5,391 nt of DNA from Bacillota bacterium. Its GTDB lineage: Bacteria; Bacillota; Clostridia; Lachnospirales; Lachnospiraceae. Below the pieces are notes generated by a model, which saw only the letters and a list, made by a program, of their open reading frames with translations, made no database searches and was not told the origin of the DNA. This document shows positions 5,372 to 5,391 of this stretch, in pieces. The stretch spans positions 1-5,391 of the forward strand of contig JAEZQN010000238.1 in the NCBI GenBank assembly GCA_023441145.1. Reading direction: 5' to 3'. The position numbers and the translations under genes were made by a program. Numbering within the stretch: the stretch's first letter is position 1; every line of letters starts with the position of its first letter.

Positions 5372-5391
5372 TAAACTAAAGTATTGGCATC
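5371..5391 (-). CDS. cheA: C-terminal end of probable chemotaxis histidine kinase CheA (partial)
   Basis: Only the last six codons and a TAG stop are inside the window, reading DANTLV. CheA proteins usually end in a short beta strand of the type LILDxxxL, within the CheW-like P5 domain that binds CheW and receptors. A cheA gene directly before cheW is also the usual order in this group. The stop lies 11 bases before the cheW start and its last G is part of the cheW ribosome binding site. The identification rests on a very short tail plus gene context, so it is an inference. Sequence beyond position 5391 would settle it. Confidence 0.6.
   Translation of the reverse strand, partial: DANTLV

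Noticed and set aside
1..5391. Search for a SigD-type promoter, riboswitch, tRNA, CRISPR array, insertion sequence or attachment site
   Set aside because: No gap exceeds 33 bases and reading both strands showed no matching consensus or repeat structure. The only repeat of note is the cheW 12-bp tandem repeat.

Overview
The window is one tightly packed minus-strand operon segment for chemotaxis and flagellar regulation. It most likely comes from a motile, low-GC member of the Firmicutes, probably a flagellated Lachnospiraceae (Clostridium cluster XIVa). The basis is AT-rich DNA, strong AGGAGG-type Shine-Dalgarno sites, the order cheA-cheW-cheC-cheD-small membrane protein-sigD-DUF342, and two small proteins of a kind I associate with Lachnospiraceae flagellar loci. 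The genus is not established from the sequence.

All genes are on the minus strand, so transcription runs from the right end to the left. From right to left: the last six codons of a probable cheA (5371-5391); cheW (4880-5359); cheC (4251-4868, TTG start); cheD (3761-4237); an 84-residue two-helix membrane protein (3479-3733); sigD/fliA (2678-3445); a FapA/DUF342 protein (1045-2646); a 104-residue hydrophilic protein of unknown function (709-1023); a DUF6115-like membrane-anchored coiled-coil/HTH protein (70-699); and the first 24 codons of another probable membrane protein (1-73, GTG start). The largest gap is 33 bases and the last junction overlaps by 4 bases. Several stop codons share bases with the next ribosome binding site. 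No terminator, promoter, RNA gene, repeat array or mobile element is evident, so this looks like the inside of a long polycistronic unit.

The recognised genes form one signalling unit. CheW couples receptors to CheA. CheC removes phosphate from CheY-P. CheD deamidates receptors and is held in check by CheC. SigD directs RNA polymerase to late flagellar and chemotaxis promoters. FapA/DUF342 is linked to flagellar assembly. The unrecognised small proteins are the least understood part.

For four genes (84-aa protein, sigD, fapA, 104-aa protein) the longest reading frame begins at a GTG that lies in or before the Shine-Dalgarno sequence. The starts given here are the downstream ATG codons with good spacing. 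I see no clearly new biological system. The best candidates for a second look are the small accessory proteins, the in-frame 12-bp tandem repeat at the end of cheW, and the TTG start of cheC.
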